A DNA stretch of 64,000 nucleotides from Pseudoips prasinana (Eukaryota > Arthropoda > Insecta > Lepidoptera > Nolidae), in NCBI GenBank assembly GCA_951640165.1, contig OX621246.1:34056501-34120500 (forward strand). The letters run 5' to 3'. The translations under genes and the position numbers were made by a program. Each line of letters begins with the position of its first letter. Positions within the stretch are counted from its first letter, which is position 1. Below, piece after piece: positions 20,750-31,561 of this stretch. Below the pieces are notes generated by a model. It made no database searches and had not been told where the DNA came from. It saw only the letters and a list, made by a program, of their open reading frames with translations.

Positions 20750-21065
20750 CAAACCCGCAAAAGTGTCTGCGGGTGGGTATGTCGGACTTGCACCGACTAA
20801 ACCTACCTGCCCTGGACTTCTCTTGGCGCCTGATGGGGGAGTCCCGGGAACGTGGGTATGCTGCTCCGGTACCCCCCTTTTTGCGCCATGTCCCAGATGG
20901 TCGGGACACGTACCCTGGGAGGGCTCCTTTGGATTGCCCTCCCCTATTGCCGACTCCGCCAGTACGGCACAGCGACTGCGCTACAGACAGATCGCTGTCA
21001 TCCCGGAGTTGCTTGTACGTGGCGGCAGTAGAGGACACTTCTCACACTGCCGCCGCATATCCCCT
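20750..21065 (+). repeat. Dispersed GC-rich repeat family H, copy 1
   Basis: It has the block ggtatgtcggacttgcaccgactaaacc, then ctggacttctcttggcgcctgatggggg, ggtatgctgctccggt and cagtagaggacacttctcacactgcc. Other copies are at 39262 (-) and 58160 (+). Open frames cross it on both strands, but none is conserved between copies. Confidence 0.75.
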
Positions 21066-21079
21066 ATAGCATATCCCCT

Positions 21080-21330
21080 AAATAAATAAAAAAGGTTTTT
21101 ATTCACGTAGACTTTAAAAAAGCGCTTGTAAATAGTCAGAACATGTTTGTAGTAATACAGTTATTATTTCTAGTTATTACAGATATTTAGGTACACGGAA
21201 TGTTAAAACAGTAGTATTAAAACAGTAGTGGTAGTGATATTTAGCTTGCTTGTATTAAGTTATTGTCAAGAAGATTATGTTTAGTAGAAGTTTTTAATAT
21301 TATGTATTGAAATTTATATTTTACTACATA
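21080..21330 (+). repeat. Dispersed repeat family I, copy 2
   Basis: aataaaaaaggtttttattcacgtagactttaaaaaagcgcttgtaaat and the downstream tatttaggtacac block match 50593-50850. Possibly the 3' end of a retroelement in inverse orientation. Confidence 0.75.
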
Positions 21331-21529
21331 TTGTCTGATGAAATGATGGACACTATTCCATTAAGGAGATCTTTGGGGGGGTCTTATTCCAGCAGTGGAT
21401 ATCTTTAGGATAATATGATGATAATTGTGCCCAAATTCGTAGTTCCAGGATTAGTAAATCGGCAGCATTTTGCATTATAGTTTCCACATTTTTAGGGTCT
21501 TCACGATTAAAAACGAGCGTGCTGTAGAC

Positions 21530-21700
21530 CACACGACTGAAGTAAAACTTAGATATACGTAAAGAGAGAAATGTGCTCGCACCTCTCTCTTGCCCCTACA
21601 GTAATACACGAAACGTAACTATCTTTCTATGTACTTATATCACCCTCTTAACTTCCGTTCGCCTCGCCCGATCACACTCTTCGCAACGCTCACGTATTCA
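21530..21700 (+). repeat. Dispersed repeat family J, copy 2
   Basis: cacctctctcttgcccctacagtaatacacgaaacgtaac and ttccgttcgcctcgcccgatcacac match the copy at 6330. Confidence 0.8.
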
Positions 21701-22438
21701 CCAGTGCGTACCGAAATTTTACTTCTCAAAACTCAATCCCCCATTCTATTACAAAATAGCTAATAAGATGATATTTTAAAATGCATAGTTTATAACCCTT
21801 CATGTGCGAGTCCGACTCGCACTTGGCTTGTTTTATTTCTTCCGAGTATTGAGATGACATATTACGCAATGAATCGTATTATTATTTGTTCCATGGCTAC
21901 AATTACACCAAAGTATTAAGATTATTGAGTGATAAATAATACTGTACCAATATTATAGACTAGCTGGTGCCCGCGACTTCGTCCGCGACAATTTTGAATG
22001 ATTACCAATGTAACTACTTACTTCTAGCTTAATCTAAAAAATATAACTTTTAAAAGAAATAAGCAATATAAATTTAAGAAAACCTAACCTATAAATAACC
22101 TAGCTAAGAAATAAACTAAAGACTACTTTGCTACTGTTATTTAAAAAAAAGACCCGATATCATAAACCCAAAAACATCAAAGAATACATATCAATTGTCC
22201 TTAAGTAAAGTCAGTAAGTCCAATAAAGTAATATAATAATCAACGATGCATTAATCACAAAGGTAACTCCCATTAGCTTAGGTTGCGACCACGGCATTGA
22301 TAGGTCTAATATACATCACATTTTGTGAACGAAACCATAGCGCGATCTAAAACGATGATTACACCATCTACTAACAAAAATATAAACTTGTAAAGCGGTA
22401 AAATTAAGATGTGGGCATATATTTTGGGTGAGATTTAG

Positions 22439-23572
22439 ATGTGCGTGTCCCCAGCTTCCTCATTGTTATAATCGAAATTCTAAGTATGCCATATTTTAAA
22501 GCATAATTTGAGCAATTTAAAGTTTCAGTCATAGAATTAGAGCAATCACAACTTCGTTCCTATGATTTGTTAAATGTGTGTAAGCTGGACAAACGTGTCT
22601 CCAGCTGACACATGCCGTTGGGGCAAAACCTGTGATGTTAGGGTTTTAAAATATAGTCAAAAATTTAGCTCATAATTGGAGCAATGAGAGCCAAAAAATC
22701 TAGCCATCACACTCAAATATTATTTAAACTACGATCATAAAACCATGTGCGAGCTGGAGACACGTGTCCCTGGCTTACACATGTGTATCTTCGTAATTAT
22801 TTAAGCTACGATTATGTATTATACCTCAAAATTCTGAGCAAAACTGCAGTATTAGGCTCCAAATTTTTCAAAACCTTAGCTCCAATAGTTTTGAGCTACG
22901 AAGCATTAAGTATGTGTAAGCTGGGGACACGTCACACGGGCTTACACATGGTGAATTACGATAACTATATAAGTTACAGTTTTCTTTTAAAGATCAAATA
23001 ACATGTTATACTTGGAGCACACACGAGGCATAATTTCAAATCTCTAGGCCTTTTACATTCAAAATTATAAGCCAAATACGCTTTTCCCGCCAAAACTTTT
23101 AAAATATTCGGTCGGGAGCGGTCCACCGCGACGTTGCCGTTCCGTGCATTATACAATTGCTATCGAGTCTGAACTTTAGCTATAACATTATAAGAGTTAT
23201 TTTAATTCGGTCTCGATCATATAAGCTTTTGTACTGACGTAAGGAAAATATTCTTAGACTAGGAGCTGCTGTCTCTTAACATTTACATGTATGAGAAACA
23301 TTTTGATTTTGACTTGTATGTACACTTATCAATTAACTATATGTATTTATTGTAAGTATGTGTACCTATACACAAAGTATAGTTCCACCATAAATTAACA
23401 ACTCAAAAATAAATTATCTACCCTAAAATTTTGTTATAGGGTGCCGAAGTAAATAAAATACTTGTTGGGTTGAACTTCTTACAGAGCGCGCGCGCTCGGC
23501 TATAACAGTAATTTCTTAGTGCGCTAACAAAATGTTTGATTTTTTGTTCGAGTATAATCGGCTCTCGTCGGC
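22439..23572 (+). repeat. Left inverted arm of the foldback element
   Basis: Three copies of a palindromic motif (tgtgtaagctgg..acacgtgtcc..ggcttacacatg type) lie near 22574, 22744 and 22911, about 168 bp apart, plus a half motif at the terminus. The inner end carries gcgcgcgcgctc (23486) and a block ending gctctcgtcggc. Open frames here (22747-23001 and 22974-23156) are repeated in the other arm and look like chance frames. Confidence 0.92.
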
Positions 23573-23689
23573 ATAATGCATAAATTAGTCTTACACACAG
23601 TCCACTAGTATTATATTTTACAGTTTTGTTTATTACAAACGACTGGAAAGTAGGACTACTTATTCGTTATTGTTTTTATATTTCCAAAG

Positions 23690-23875
23690 GTGCCAGACGA
23701 GGTTGTGGCTCACCTGATGAAAAATAATAACCACTACGCCACCCATAGTCAAGTTCATGTCTTTGACATTGTGTACAATACAGAAGACAAAGCTCTGTCA
23801 CATGCTACCAACTATGCTAGCTACAAAAACAAAGTCTTCTCTGTCGCTAGCATAGCTATTTCTGTTTCCCCCTAA
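23690..23875 (+). pseudogene. Possible captured exon, weakly like the TAF10 histone-fold
   Basis: A polypyrimidine-AG sequence (atatttccaaag) directly precedes a 61-codon frame starting VPDEVVAHLM. By hand alignment it follows the C-terminal histone-fold of the TFIID subunit TAF10: a PDxV start, then a K..S...N.A....K pattern. After the two stops at 23876 the frame reads ALAIIDY, comparable to the ALADYG of that family. It has no proper continuation, so if the match is real it is a decayed fragment carried by the transposon. It could also be chance; no search was done. Confidence 0.25.
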
Positions 23876-24009
23876 TGAGCTCTGGCAATCATTGATTACC
23901 ATCGGTAACATATCACTGCCGAGATAGTGTTGTTTCTGGCTGCGGACTTATGTAGAGTGATGGTGACTCCAAGTATGCGACTCAGTTTAAGCAAGTAACC
24001 ACAGTGACT

Positions 24010-24135
24010 GGTCTATTGGTCTAGTCGTTAGTGACCAAGACGGCTAAGCCAGAGGTCGTGGATTCGATTCACACTCAGGACAAGTCGTTATATCATGAAC
24101 ACGATTATTTGTTCTGTGTCTAATAATATAAAGAC
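24010..24135 (+). mobile_element. tRNA-derived SINE, family D, copy 2
   Basis: A box tggtctagtcgttagtg and B box ggattcgattcacac are followed by caggacaag and the gattatttgttctgtgtct tail. Confidence 0.8.
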
Positions 24136-25062
24136 ATTTTAATTGGAATAGCTTTATTTAACAACATGGATTCGTAACAAAAACCGTTCAATTATCATAG
24201 TTTTACTATAAATATCTTTATGGGTATTTACGTACACAATCACAGGTCAGTACACGGTATAATAAAAGTTTCACTACCTAATAATCCTGCTTGTGCACCA
24301 GAGCTTTTTGCTTCAATCAGTTTCGGCTTATTATAAATCGACTTATAATTCAGAGACAAATATTTAAGGTATTACTTATTAAAACAACAGTGATAACGGT
24401 ATATTTCATAAAAGGAATTAAATTGTTCAATTACAATTTTCACATCAATCAACTTTTAATTAAGTACATACATATTACGATTGATCATCAGTTCTTAATA
24501 CTCTTTTGACATCTTTTATTTTATATTTAATAAATAACCCTAACAAATTTTAAATTTAATTTCGTTTCTCAATACTTACTTCCAAATCATCGAACGTTAA
24601 CCATTCTGAGTATCCAACATTACAGTGAATACACATCTGGGAGAAAATGTTTTATTAAAAATAGTGAGTTGCTCAGGATTTTTTCTATACAATTTACATG
24701 CATATTAAGTATTCTGAAAACAATTATAAAAGTATATTAAAAATACAGTACTACTTTTTCCAAAAGATATATGTAAGTAGTTACTTTTATATAAACCCTA
24801 ACCATTAATAAGCCTTTCATTTTAAAAATTTAGTTGTTAACATTAAATAACAAGAGAAAAATCTGCCTATACAAACTTTCTATACACGCTATCAATCCAC
24901 GCTGACCCAAATTAAATTGTAATTTCTGTCAAAATAGGTTATCGTTGCACCGCACTGCATTATGTGTCGTAACTAAGTACATACTTGTATTTTATTATTT
25001 TGAATATAGCTCGGAAGGGATATAGTGCGCCGTTGCCGTTCCGCGCGCTTCAATAGTTGCCA

Positions 25063-26193
25063 GCCGACGAGAGCCGATTATACTCGAACAAAAAATCAAA
25101 CATTTTGTTAGCGCACTAAGAAATTACTGTTATAGCCGAGCGCGCGCGCTCTGTAAGAAGTTCAACCCAACAAGTATTTTATTTACTTCGGCACGCTATA
25201 ACAAAATTTTAGGGTAGATAATTTATTTTTGAGTTGTTAATTTATGGTGGAACTATACTTTGTATAGGTACACATACTTACAATAAATACATATAGTTAA
25301 TTGATAAGTATACATACAAGTCAAAATCAAAATGTTTCTCATACATGTAAATGTTAAGAGACAGCAGCTCCTAGTCTAAGAATATTTTCCTTACGTCAGT
25401 ACAAAAGCTTATATGATCGAGACCGAATTAAAATAACTCTTATAATGTTATAGCTAAAGTTCAGACTCGATAGCAATTGTATAATGCACGGAACGGCAAC
25501 GTCGCGGTGGACCGCTCCCGACCGAATATTTTAAAAGTTTTGGCGGGAAAAGCGTATTTGGCTTATAATTTTGAAAGTAAAAGGCCTAGAGATTTGAAAT
25601 TATGCCTCGTGTGTGCTCCAAGTATAACATGTTATTTGATCTTTAAAAGAAAACTGTAACTTATATAGTTATCGTAATTCACCATGTGTAAGCCCGTGTG
25701 ACGTGTCCCCAGCTTACACATACTTATTGCTTCGTAGCTCAAAACTATTGGAGCTAAGGTTTTGAAAAATTTGGAGCCTAATACTGCAGTTTTGCTCAGA
25801 ATTTTGAGGTATAATACATAATCGTAGCTTAAATAATTACGAAGATACACATGTGTAAGCCAGGGACACGTGTCTCCAGCTCGCACATGGTTTTATGATC
25901 GTAGTTTAAATAATATTTGAGTGTGATGGCTAGATTTTTTGACTCTCATTGCTCCAATTATGAGCTAAATTTTTGACTATATTTAAAACCCTAACATCAC
26001 AGGTTTTGCCCCAACGGCATGTGTCAGCTGGAGACACGTTTGTCCAGCTTACACACATTTAACAAATCATAGAAATGAAGTTGTGCTTGCTCTAATTCTA
26101 TGACTGTAACTTTAAATTGCTCAAATTATGCTTTAAAATATGGCATACTTAGAATTTCGATTATAACAATGAGGAAGCTGGGGACACGCACAT
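25063..26193 (-). repeat. Right inverted arm of the foldback element
   Basis: Inverse of 22439-23572, ending ggggacacgcacat. It differs by scattered substitutions and a few single-base indels (1131 versus 1134 bp). Confidence 0.92.
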
Positions 26194-27714
26194 GAGATTT
26201 AGGGGATTATCTTTTGATTCAGTTTTGGACTACCTTTTACTTCAAGCATTTATTTATTTTAACCGATATGTCAAATGAGTTCTGCGATCTGAAACGATCT
26301 AAACACCATCTAGTTACAAAATTGTGAACTTGTAGATCAGTAAAATTAAGATGATATTTTTTGGGTGCGATCATCTCGACACGAACAATTTATACTACGC
26401 TAACTCGAATTTTGGGTAAATTACTTTTTTATCCCAATTTTATTAAATTGAAGTTTTCTTAATATATTATAAAAAATACCAAAAAAAAAAAAAAGAAGTT
26501 ACAAATCTTAACGCTAAATCTTTACTTAGACGACAACAAACACGACATTTTAAGCAATAAGAAACGAATTTCTTAAGTTGGTGTAAATTTTTTGTGTTGA
26601 CCTGTTGAATCAGTTATGGATTACCTTTTAACAACAAATTATTCCCTTGATTGCTTTATTTTTAACTGAAATACCAATTTTCATACAAACATCCCCTATT
26701 TGTCACCCTTCGTGGTAGAATTCTCGGAAATCCGGAAACGTTTACTTTTAATTTTTAACTGTAATGCTAAATACCAATTTTCATGCGTTTAACTTAAAAC
26801 TTGTTGGCACTTTTTTCGTATAAATTACATCCCCAATTTACGCCCTTGGGGGTGAATTTTCAAAAATCCTGAAATATATATTATAATTTTTAACTGCAAG
26901 TCTATATACATGCCTTTAACATCAAAATTAAGGACTTTCATAAAATATTTTATCCCTTATTTTATCCCTTATCTAATGTATACAACTATATATTTACTCC
27001 CTTAGGGGTGGTATTTTCAAAAACCCTTCTTCGGTGGATGCTTACGTCATAAAAGGTAACTACTGTCAAAATTCAAGTCCCTAACTCCAGCCGTTTAGAC
27101 TGTGCGTTGATATGGCAGTCAGGCAGTATAAAATTATATCCCCTATTTTCCGCCCTTGGGGGTGTAATTTCCAAAAATCCTGAAATAAATGCTATATATA
27201 TTTAACATGAAGGCCAAATACTCATTTTCATGCGTTTAACTTCAAAAATATCGCATTTTTCATACAAACTTACATCCCCTATTTTATGACCTTCGGGGAG
27301 GAATTTTTAAAAATCCTGATATACATTTTTTATTTTTAACTAAAAAGCCAAATGCTAATTTACATGCGTTTAACTTTAAAATGGAAACTTTTTTCATACA
27401 AACTTACATCCCCTATTTTTCGCCCTTGGGGGTGTACTTTCCAAAAATCCTGAAACACATATTTTTTATTTTTAACTGCAAGGCCAAATACCAACTTTCA
27501 TGCCTCTAACTTCAAAAATGGCAAAGTTTCATACTAACTTGGCACCCCCTTTTTACCCCCTTAGGGGTTGAATTTCAAAAAATCCTTCCTTATTCCTTGT
27601 CTACATTATAAAAAAAACATCTGTGCAAAATTTCAGCTTTCTAGGGCCAAGGGTTTGGGCTGGGCGTTGATGAGTCAGTCAGTCAGTCAGGACTTCTCTT
27701 TTTATTTATATAGA

Positions 27715-28403
27715 TTATATATATATACTTACATAAATATAGCTATATTATGCATTGTGTACCTAATATTAATAGTTTTTAGTTATAATTAGTATTAATT
27801 TAAGTGTCTTCAATATGAGGATACGGACTAGTCTGTACTTTGTTTTTTATCAGTGTTACTCACCAATCTCATTGTGCATGTTGTGGCACCTTTAGAAGCT
27901 GTACATTTAAATTATATTATTGTATACATAGATTAAAACATTTTAGATTTAAGTAGATGTAACAGCTACTGGATGTCCTTAAATAAAAAAATAAAAAATT
28001 AGACGTGCTGCGCCTTGTGGCACCTCTAATGAATTGTTCTTTGGCCTATTAAGTACCCGCCAAAATGGTCGGGTGTCTGCGTGACAGCTGACGTCAATAA
28101 TTAGATAACCCGTCGATTGTTTGACGACTTAATTAGTTAATCTTCTGCTGTCGCCGGTGGCGCCACGTTCACTGATAAGTGCGGCTGGACTATGATATGG
28201 AGTTAACGGGCTACTGGTTAACTGAACCTAGCTTCCTAGAGAAGCGATCGTAGAAAGAAAAACGTTTGAGCTATGGAAGATTAATTTGCTTCATTGAAAT
28301 GCAATTTCAACTTTGTCTCTACAATATAAGGTTACTATTCGAAGATTAATTTTGTAAACTGAGTACAACCCAGTACTCTATAATTTTTAATAGAGAACTA
28401 TTG
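27715..28403. other. No gene seen
   Basis: AT-rich; nothing recognisable. Confidence 0.5.
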
Positions 28404-28655
28404 AATGCCTCGTTAATGAGAAGACAATGAGCTCCTGGGTTTAAATCACGGGCCGGGCTAAAAAGTGATTTTGGTAATTTTCTGTTAAGTAAATTTCATT
28501 CAGCCCGAGTCTGGGAGTGGGCGGTATGACATCTCCGTGTCTCGGAGAGCACGTTAAGCCGTAGCTTGTGTGATGTAATAGGTGTTTTCGTACAAATTTG
28601 TGCACTATAATATGTGCCGCGCAGATGGCAAGTCTCCATTGAGACCAATCTACCA
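28404..28655 (+). mobile_element. tRNA-derived SINE, family A, copy 3
   Basis: The A box is partly deleted (cctcgttaatgag). The B-box region gggtttaaatcacgg, the body gtctcggagagcacgttaagccgt and the tail caagtctccattgagacc match 16959-17345. Confidence 0.75.
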
Positions 28656-28929
28656 GGAGTAACATTGTATGCGGAAACACATTTACATTCCCTTACATTC
28701 AATTATAACAACTTCGAACCGAAGGCTTCAAGAATGCTCTGTAAGGGTATGCAACGCGCCCACGACTAACTTCCAGACTCCGAGATATTTGTTAGAGGGA
28801 GAATTTCGTGGCAGAATAATCACAGATCCTTTGGCGCTACCTCGGCTACTTCTAAACTATAGGTCATCCTCCGCTCCGCTGGAATAGCTGCCAACTGAAG
28901 CATTCAAAACATGCTTCATCATCATCAAA

Positions 28930-29130
28930 TCAGCCTAAAGACCTTCAAAATTGCCGGTCTGTCTGTCCTGAGTCTGAGTGTAATTATTTATAAAAGTATG
29001 TATTTACAAAACAAAACAAAAGTAGTGTATGTAGCCAGTGTATGTATCAGTTATCTGGTTGCCCTGCTTAGTGTGAAAGAGACCAGATGGCCGTGTGTGA
29101 ATTCCCAGTATCCCAGGATATTATTATAAT
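28930..29130 (+). mobile_element. SINE family F, 3' part
   Basis: tctgtctgtcctgagtctgagtgtaatta leads to gagaccagatggccgtgtgtgaat and cccaggatattatta, the common tail of family F. Confidence 0.65.
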
Positions 29131-29384
29131 ATGGGTCCCGCCACTAGAGAACCTTTATGCTCCACGATGGTATTAACTATTTTCTACTTAGTCACACAAA
29201 AACCAATTCATTGAGGACATAGATAAAACAATTTTGTAATACAAATGAGTAACAACAAGTTGATTGTAGGATGGTAAAGATAGCCTTCCTCGAAACGGAT
29301 ACAAAATTCAACAATAACTTCCACAATTCGTCAAAAATGGCGTGTATGCCCAAAACCTATTTCATTTTCTGAAGTTAATCTTCT

Positions 29385-29600
29385 TCACACAAGCTGGTGA
29401 ATGTGGGACGAGAGCCTTACGAAAAGTGTGCCTGGGCGAGGCGAACGGAAGTTGAGATGTAAGTTAGTGAAGATAGAGAGAGATAGAGTTACGTTTCGTA
29501 TATTACTGTAGGGGGGAAGAGAGAGAGGTGCGAGCACACATCTTTCTTTCTTTCATAGTAGTAGTAGTAATTTTTACTTCAGTCGTGGAGTCTAAAGCTC
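29385..29600 (-). repeat. Dispersed repeat family J, copy 3
   Basis: Inverse orientation: ggcgaggcgaacggaagttgag, then agagttacgtttcgtatattactgtagg and agagaggtgcgagcac. Confidence 0.8.
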
Positions 29601-29906
29601 ACTCGTTTTTTTATTTATGTAATTAAATTAATTCTTATATACTCTTATAAGTTATATAAGCTAATAACTAATAAATAGAGTAAAGTAAATAAGAATTAAC
29701 TTAATCAGCTAATTAAATAAATAAAAAAAGCAACTTAAATAAAAGAGGCTTTCATTCACGTAAACTTTTAAAAAGCAGTAGTAATATAATTAAGTATCTA
29801 TTATATTAGGTATACATATACAGGTTAATGAAAACATTTAGAAATAACATTAATTTATTTATTATAGTTATTATTTAGTTACTTAACTACATTCATATAT
29901 ATTTTT

Positions 29907-30362
29907 GAAGTTATACTTCTTTTGGCGCGATGGAGAAAAATGATGAGGGTGAATTCTTACGATGCGCGCGCACACCGACACCATAAAATTTAACAGCATG
30001 AAGTTAGTTCTAGGTGGTATGACAGTGAATTTTTACGATGCGCGCGCACACCGACACCATAAAATTTAACAGCATGAAGTTAGTTCTAGGTGGTATGAGA
30101 GTGAATTTTTACGATGCGCGCGCACTCCGACAGCATAAAATTTAACAGCATGAAGTTAGTTCTAGGTGGTATGACAGTGAATTTTTACGATGCGCGCGCA
30201 CACCGACACCATAAAATTTAACAGCATGAAGTTAGTTCTAGGTGGTATGAGAGTGAATTTTTACGATTCGCGCGCATCGTAAAAATAACAGCATGACGTT
30301 AGTTCTAGGTGGTATGAAAATTGATAACTATGTTCAAGTTGTATATTAAGAAGTATAACTTC
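29907..30362. repeat. 15-bp inverted repeats flanking the 76-bp array
   Basis: gaagttatacttctt at 29907-29921 is exactly mirrored by aagaagtataacttc at 30348-30362, each next to a cgcg word. The pair encloses the tandem array. Confidence 0.7.
29961..30318 (+). repeat. 76-bp satellite, about five units
   Basis: Units start at 29961, 30037, 30113, 30189 and 30265, exactly 76 bp apart and nearly identical. Each opens with gatgcgcgcgcacac, alternating purine-pyrimidine sequence, then ccataaaatttaacagcatg and ttctaggtggtatga. The last unit is shortened and forms a near-palindrome (ttacgattcgcgcgcatcgtaa). Confidence 0.95.
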
Positions 30363-30530
30363 TAACGCGTGTACATAAGTACACACAAGTTTTTTTTTTC
30401 TACATATCGATGGTTAGGTAGTTTATTTAAGTCATTGTCAAAGAGATTATTTATAGGTATAATTATCGAAATTATATAGCTTTAGATATATATTTTACTA
30501 CATACTGTCTGAATGGTTCTGTCTATATTG

Positions 30531-31200
30531 AGGTAAGAACTCAATGTTATTATTATGGCGGACCTTGTGTTTACAATATAATTGATCATATAACTGCTGA
30601 ATAAGACTAAGTAGAGGTTATTTATACGACTTTCGAGTAGGAGTTCCAATTAGGGCAGAAGGCCTCATATTTTCGTCCAATTTAGTGTGCCCTTGAGCCG
30701 CTGGGTGGCGGTAGGGCAAACAGGTAAACGTTTGCGGCCTATGATTAACTACGGATGTATAAGGAACTATGACTGTGTAGGTAGGAACTAACTATGGTAG
30801 ACATGGAATGATAGATTTATGATCGTAACAGTGCATTTTCAAGGACTATTGATTTTCTTCGGTGGAATTTGAAGTTTGTGATAAGATTCCAACTGGAATT
30901 CAGTATTTATTTAAAAATTAAAACGGTTAGTAACTTCAATAAAACCTCCATTCACAAACAAACGTCAAACAAAACGTCAGCTGATGCAAATACAATCCGC
31001 CATATTTGAGCAAGGTTTAAACCAGGGGCCGACGTGGTTTAAATTTTGACATGGCTTAACCGCGGGTCAAAGTTAAATCGTGTTTTTAAATGAAAAATGT
31101 TGATAAACCATGGTTGAGCGGCCGGCTTAAATTTAAGTAGCGTTTTTAAATAAGACTGTAAATGGATTATCCAAAATGCCATGGCCACTATTACGTATGA
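30531..31200. other. No gene seen
   Basis: Between 31018 and 31145 the phrases gccgacgtggtttaaattttgac and aaccatggttgagcggccggcttaaattt hint at a decayed inverted-repeat element. Confidence 0.35.
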
Positions 31201-31204
31201 ATAA

Positions 31205-31500
31205 AGAACTGTTTAGTAAATTTGAATTTTATAGCACTATTCGCAATGCAATAAAATTCAAATTTAATAATTTGGAAGGTATTATCAATATGATATGATC
31301 TTTCACGTGCAACTGTGAACATATCAATCGGCCATGTTTCTAGAAAACAAAGCCGATAGATAATACGTACATCCTCCGGAAGGGTGTTAGCAAGAGAATC
31401 TTAAATTTGATCTGCCCGTGTGTATCGTTCGTAGCTTAACGCAGAGCGCCTACACCGGATTGGTAGATGGTTCGAGACCCGCCGGACGATTAAATTTATG
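31205..31500 (+). mobile_element. SINE-like family K, uninterrupted copy
   Basis: ttatagcactattcgcaatgcaat, atcctccggaagggtgttagc, atttgatctgcccgtgtgtatcgttcgtagc, then a tRNA-like gatggttcgagacccgccgg. The same order appears inverted at 37455-37975 and 54290-54830, each there split by a CWG-target MITE, so this copy shows the empty sites. Confidence 0.65.
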
Positions 31501-31561
31501 ATTTCACATTTTTGAAACTGGTTAGTAGATTAATAATAATAATATCCTGGGACATTATTTA

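Larger units (their letters stand above)
23573..25062. other. Loop of the foldback element
   Basis: It holds a possible gene fragment at 23690-23875 and a tRNA-derived SINE at 24010-24135. The rest, to 25062, is AT-rich without a recognised gene; the frame at 24291-24509 has no motif. Confidence 0.6.
22439..26193. mobile_element. Foldback transposon with 1.13-kb inverted arms
   Basis: The left arm (22439-23572) and right arm (25063-26193) are inverse copies, about 98% alike where I compared them, starting ATGTGCGTGTCCCCAGC. A 9-bp duplication GAGATTTAG flanks the whole (22430-22438 and 26194-26202), and the uninterrupted Helitron copy has the sequence once (near 12135). Very long inverted repeats with a 9-bp duplication are seen in Drosophila foldback and Mutator-type elements. 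There is no transposase in the 1.49-kb loop, so it would need a helper. Confidence 0.92.
21960..27714 (-). mobile_element. 2-kb Helitron, copy 2, split by a foldback element
   Basis: On the minus strand it begins TCTATATAAATAAAAAGAG at 27714 with A before it, and ends at 21960 with a GC-rich hairpin (gcggacgaagtcgcgg) followed by CTAG and T. Without the nested 22439-26193 insert and one 9-bp duplication it is 1,991 bp. Its left part (21960-22438) and right part (26203-27714) are consecutive in the copy at 11751-13728. It has no Rep/helicase gene. The right part repeats the 135-bp internal minisatellite in more diverged form (units near 26757, 27209, 27337 and 27474). Confidence 0.88.
29715..30530 (+). 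repeat. Dispersed repeat family I, copy enclosing a satellite array
   Basis: The left part (aaaaagcaacttaaa..tttcattcacgtaaacttttaaaaag) and the right part (tttactacatactgtctgaatggttctgtctatattgagg) match family I copies; the centre is occupied by the 76-bp array and its 15-bp inverted flanks. Confidence 0.55.

Noticed and set aside
20559..21089. 176-codon frame, with overlapping frames on both strands
   Set aside because: It is open because the repeat family H sequence is GC-rich; the frame is not kept in the copies at 39262 and 58160.
22747..23001. 84-codon frame that also occurs at 25632-25886 with almost the same protein
   Set aside because: The conservation comes from the DNA being the two arms of the foldback element. 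The frame has no motif and overlaps the palindromic repeats.
22974..23156. 60-codon frame repeated at 25477-25659
   Set aside because: Same reason: it lies in the inverted arms, on the strand opposite to the other frame, with no recognisable domain.
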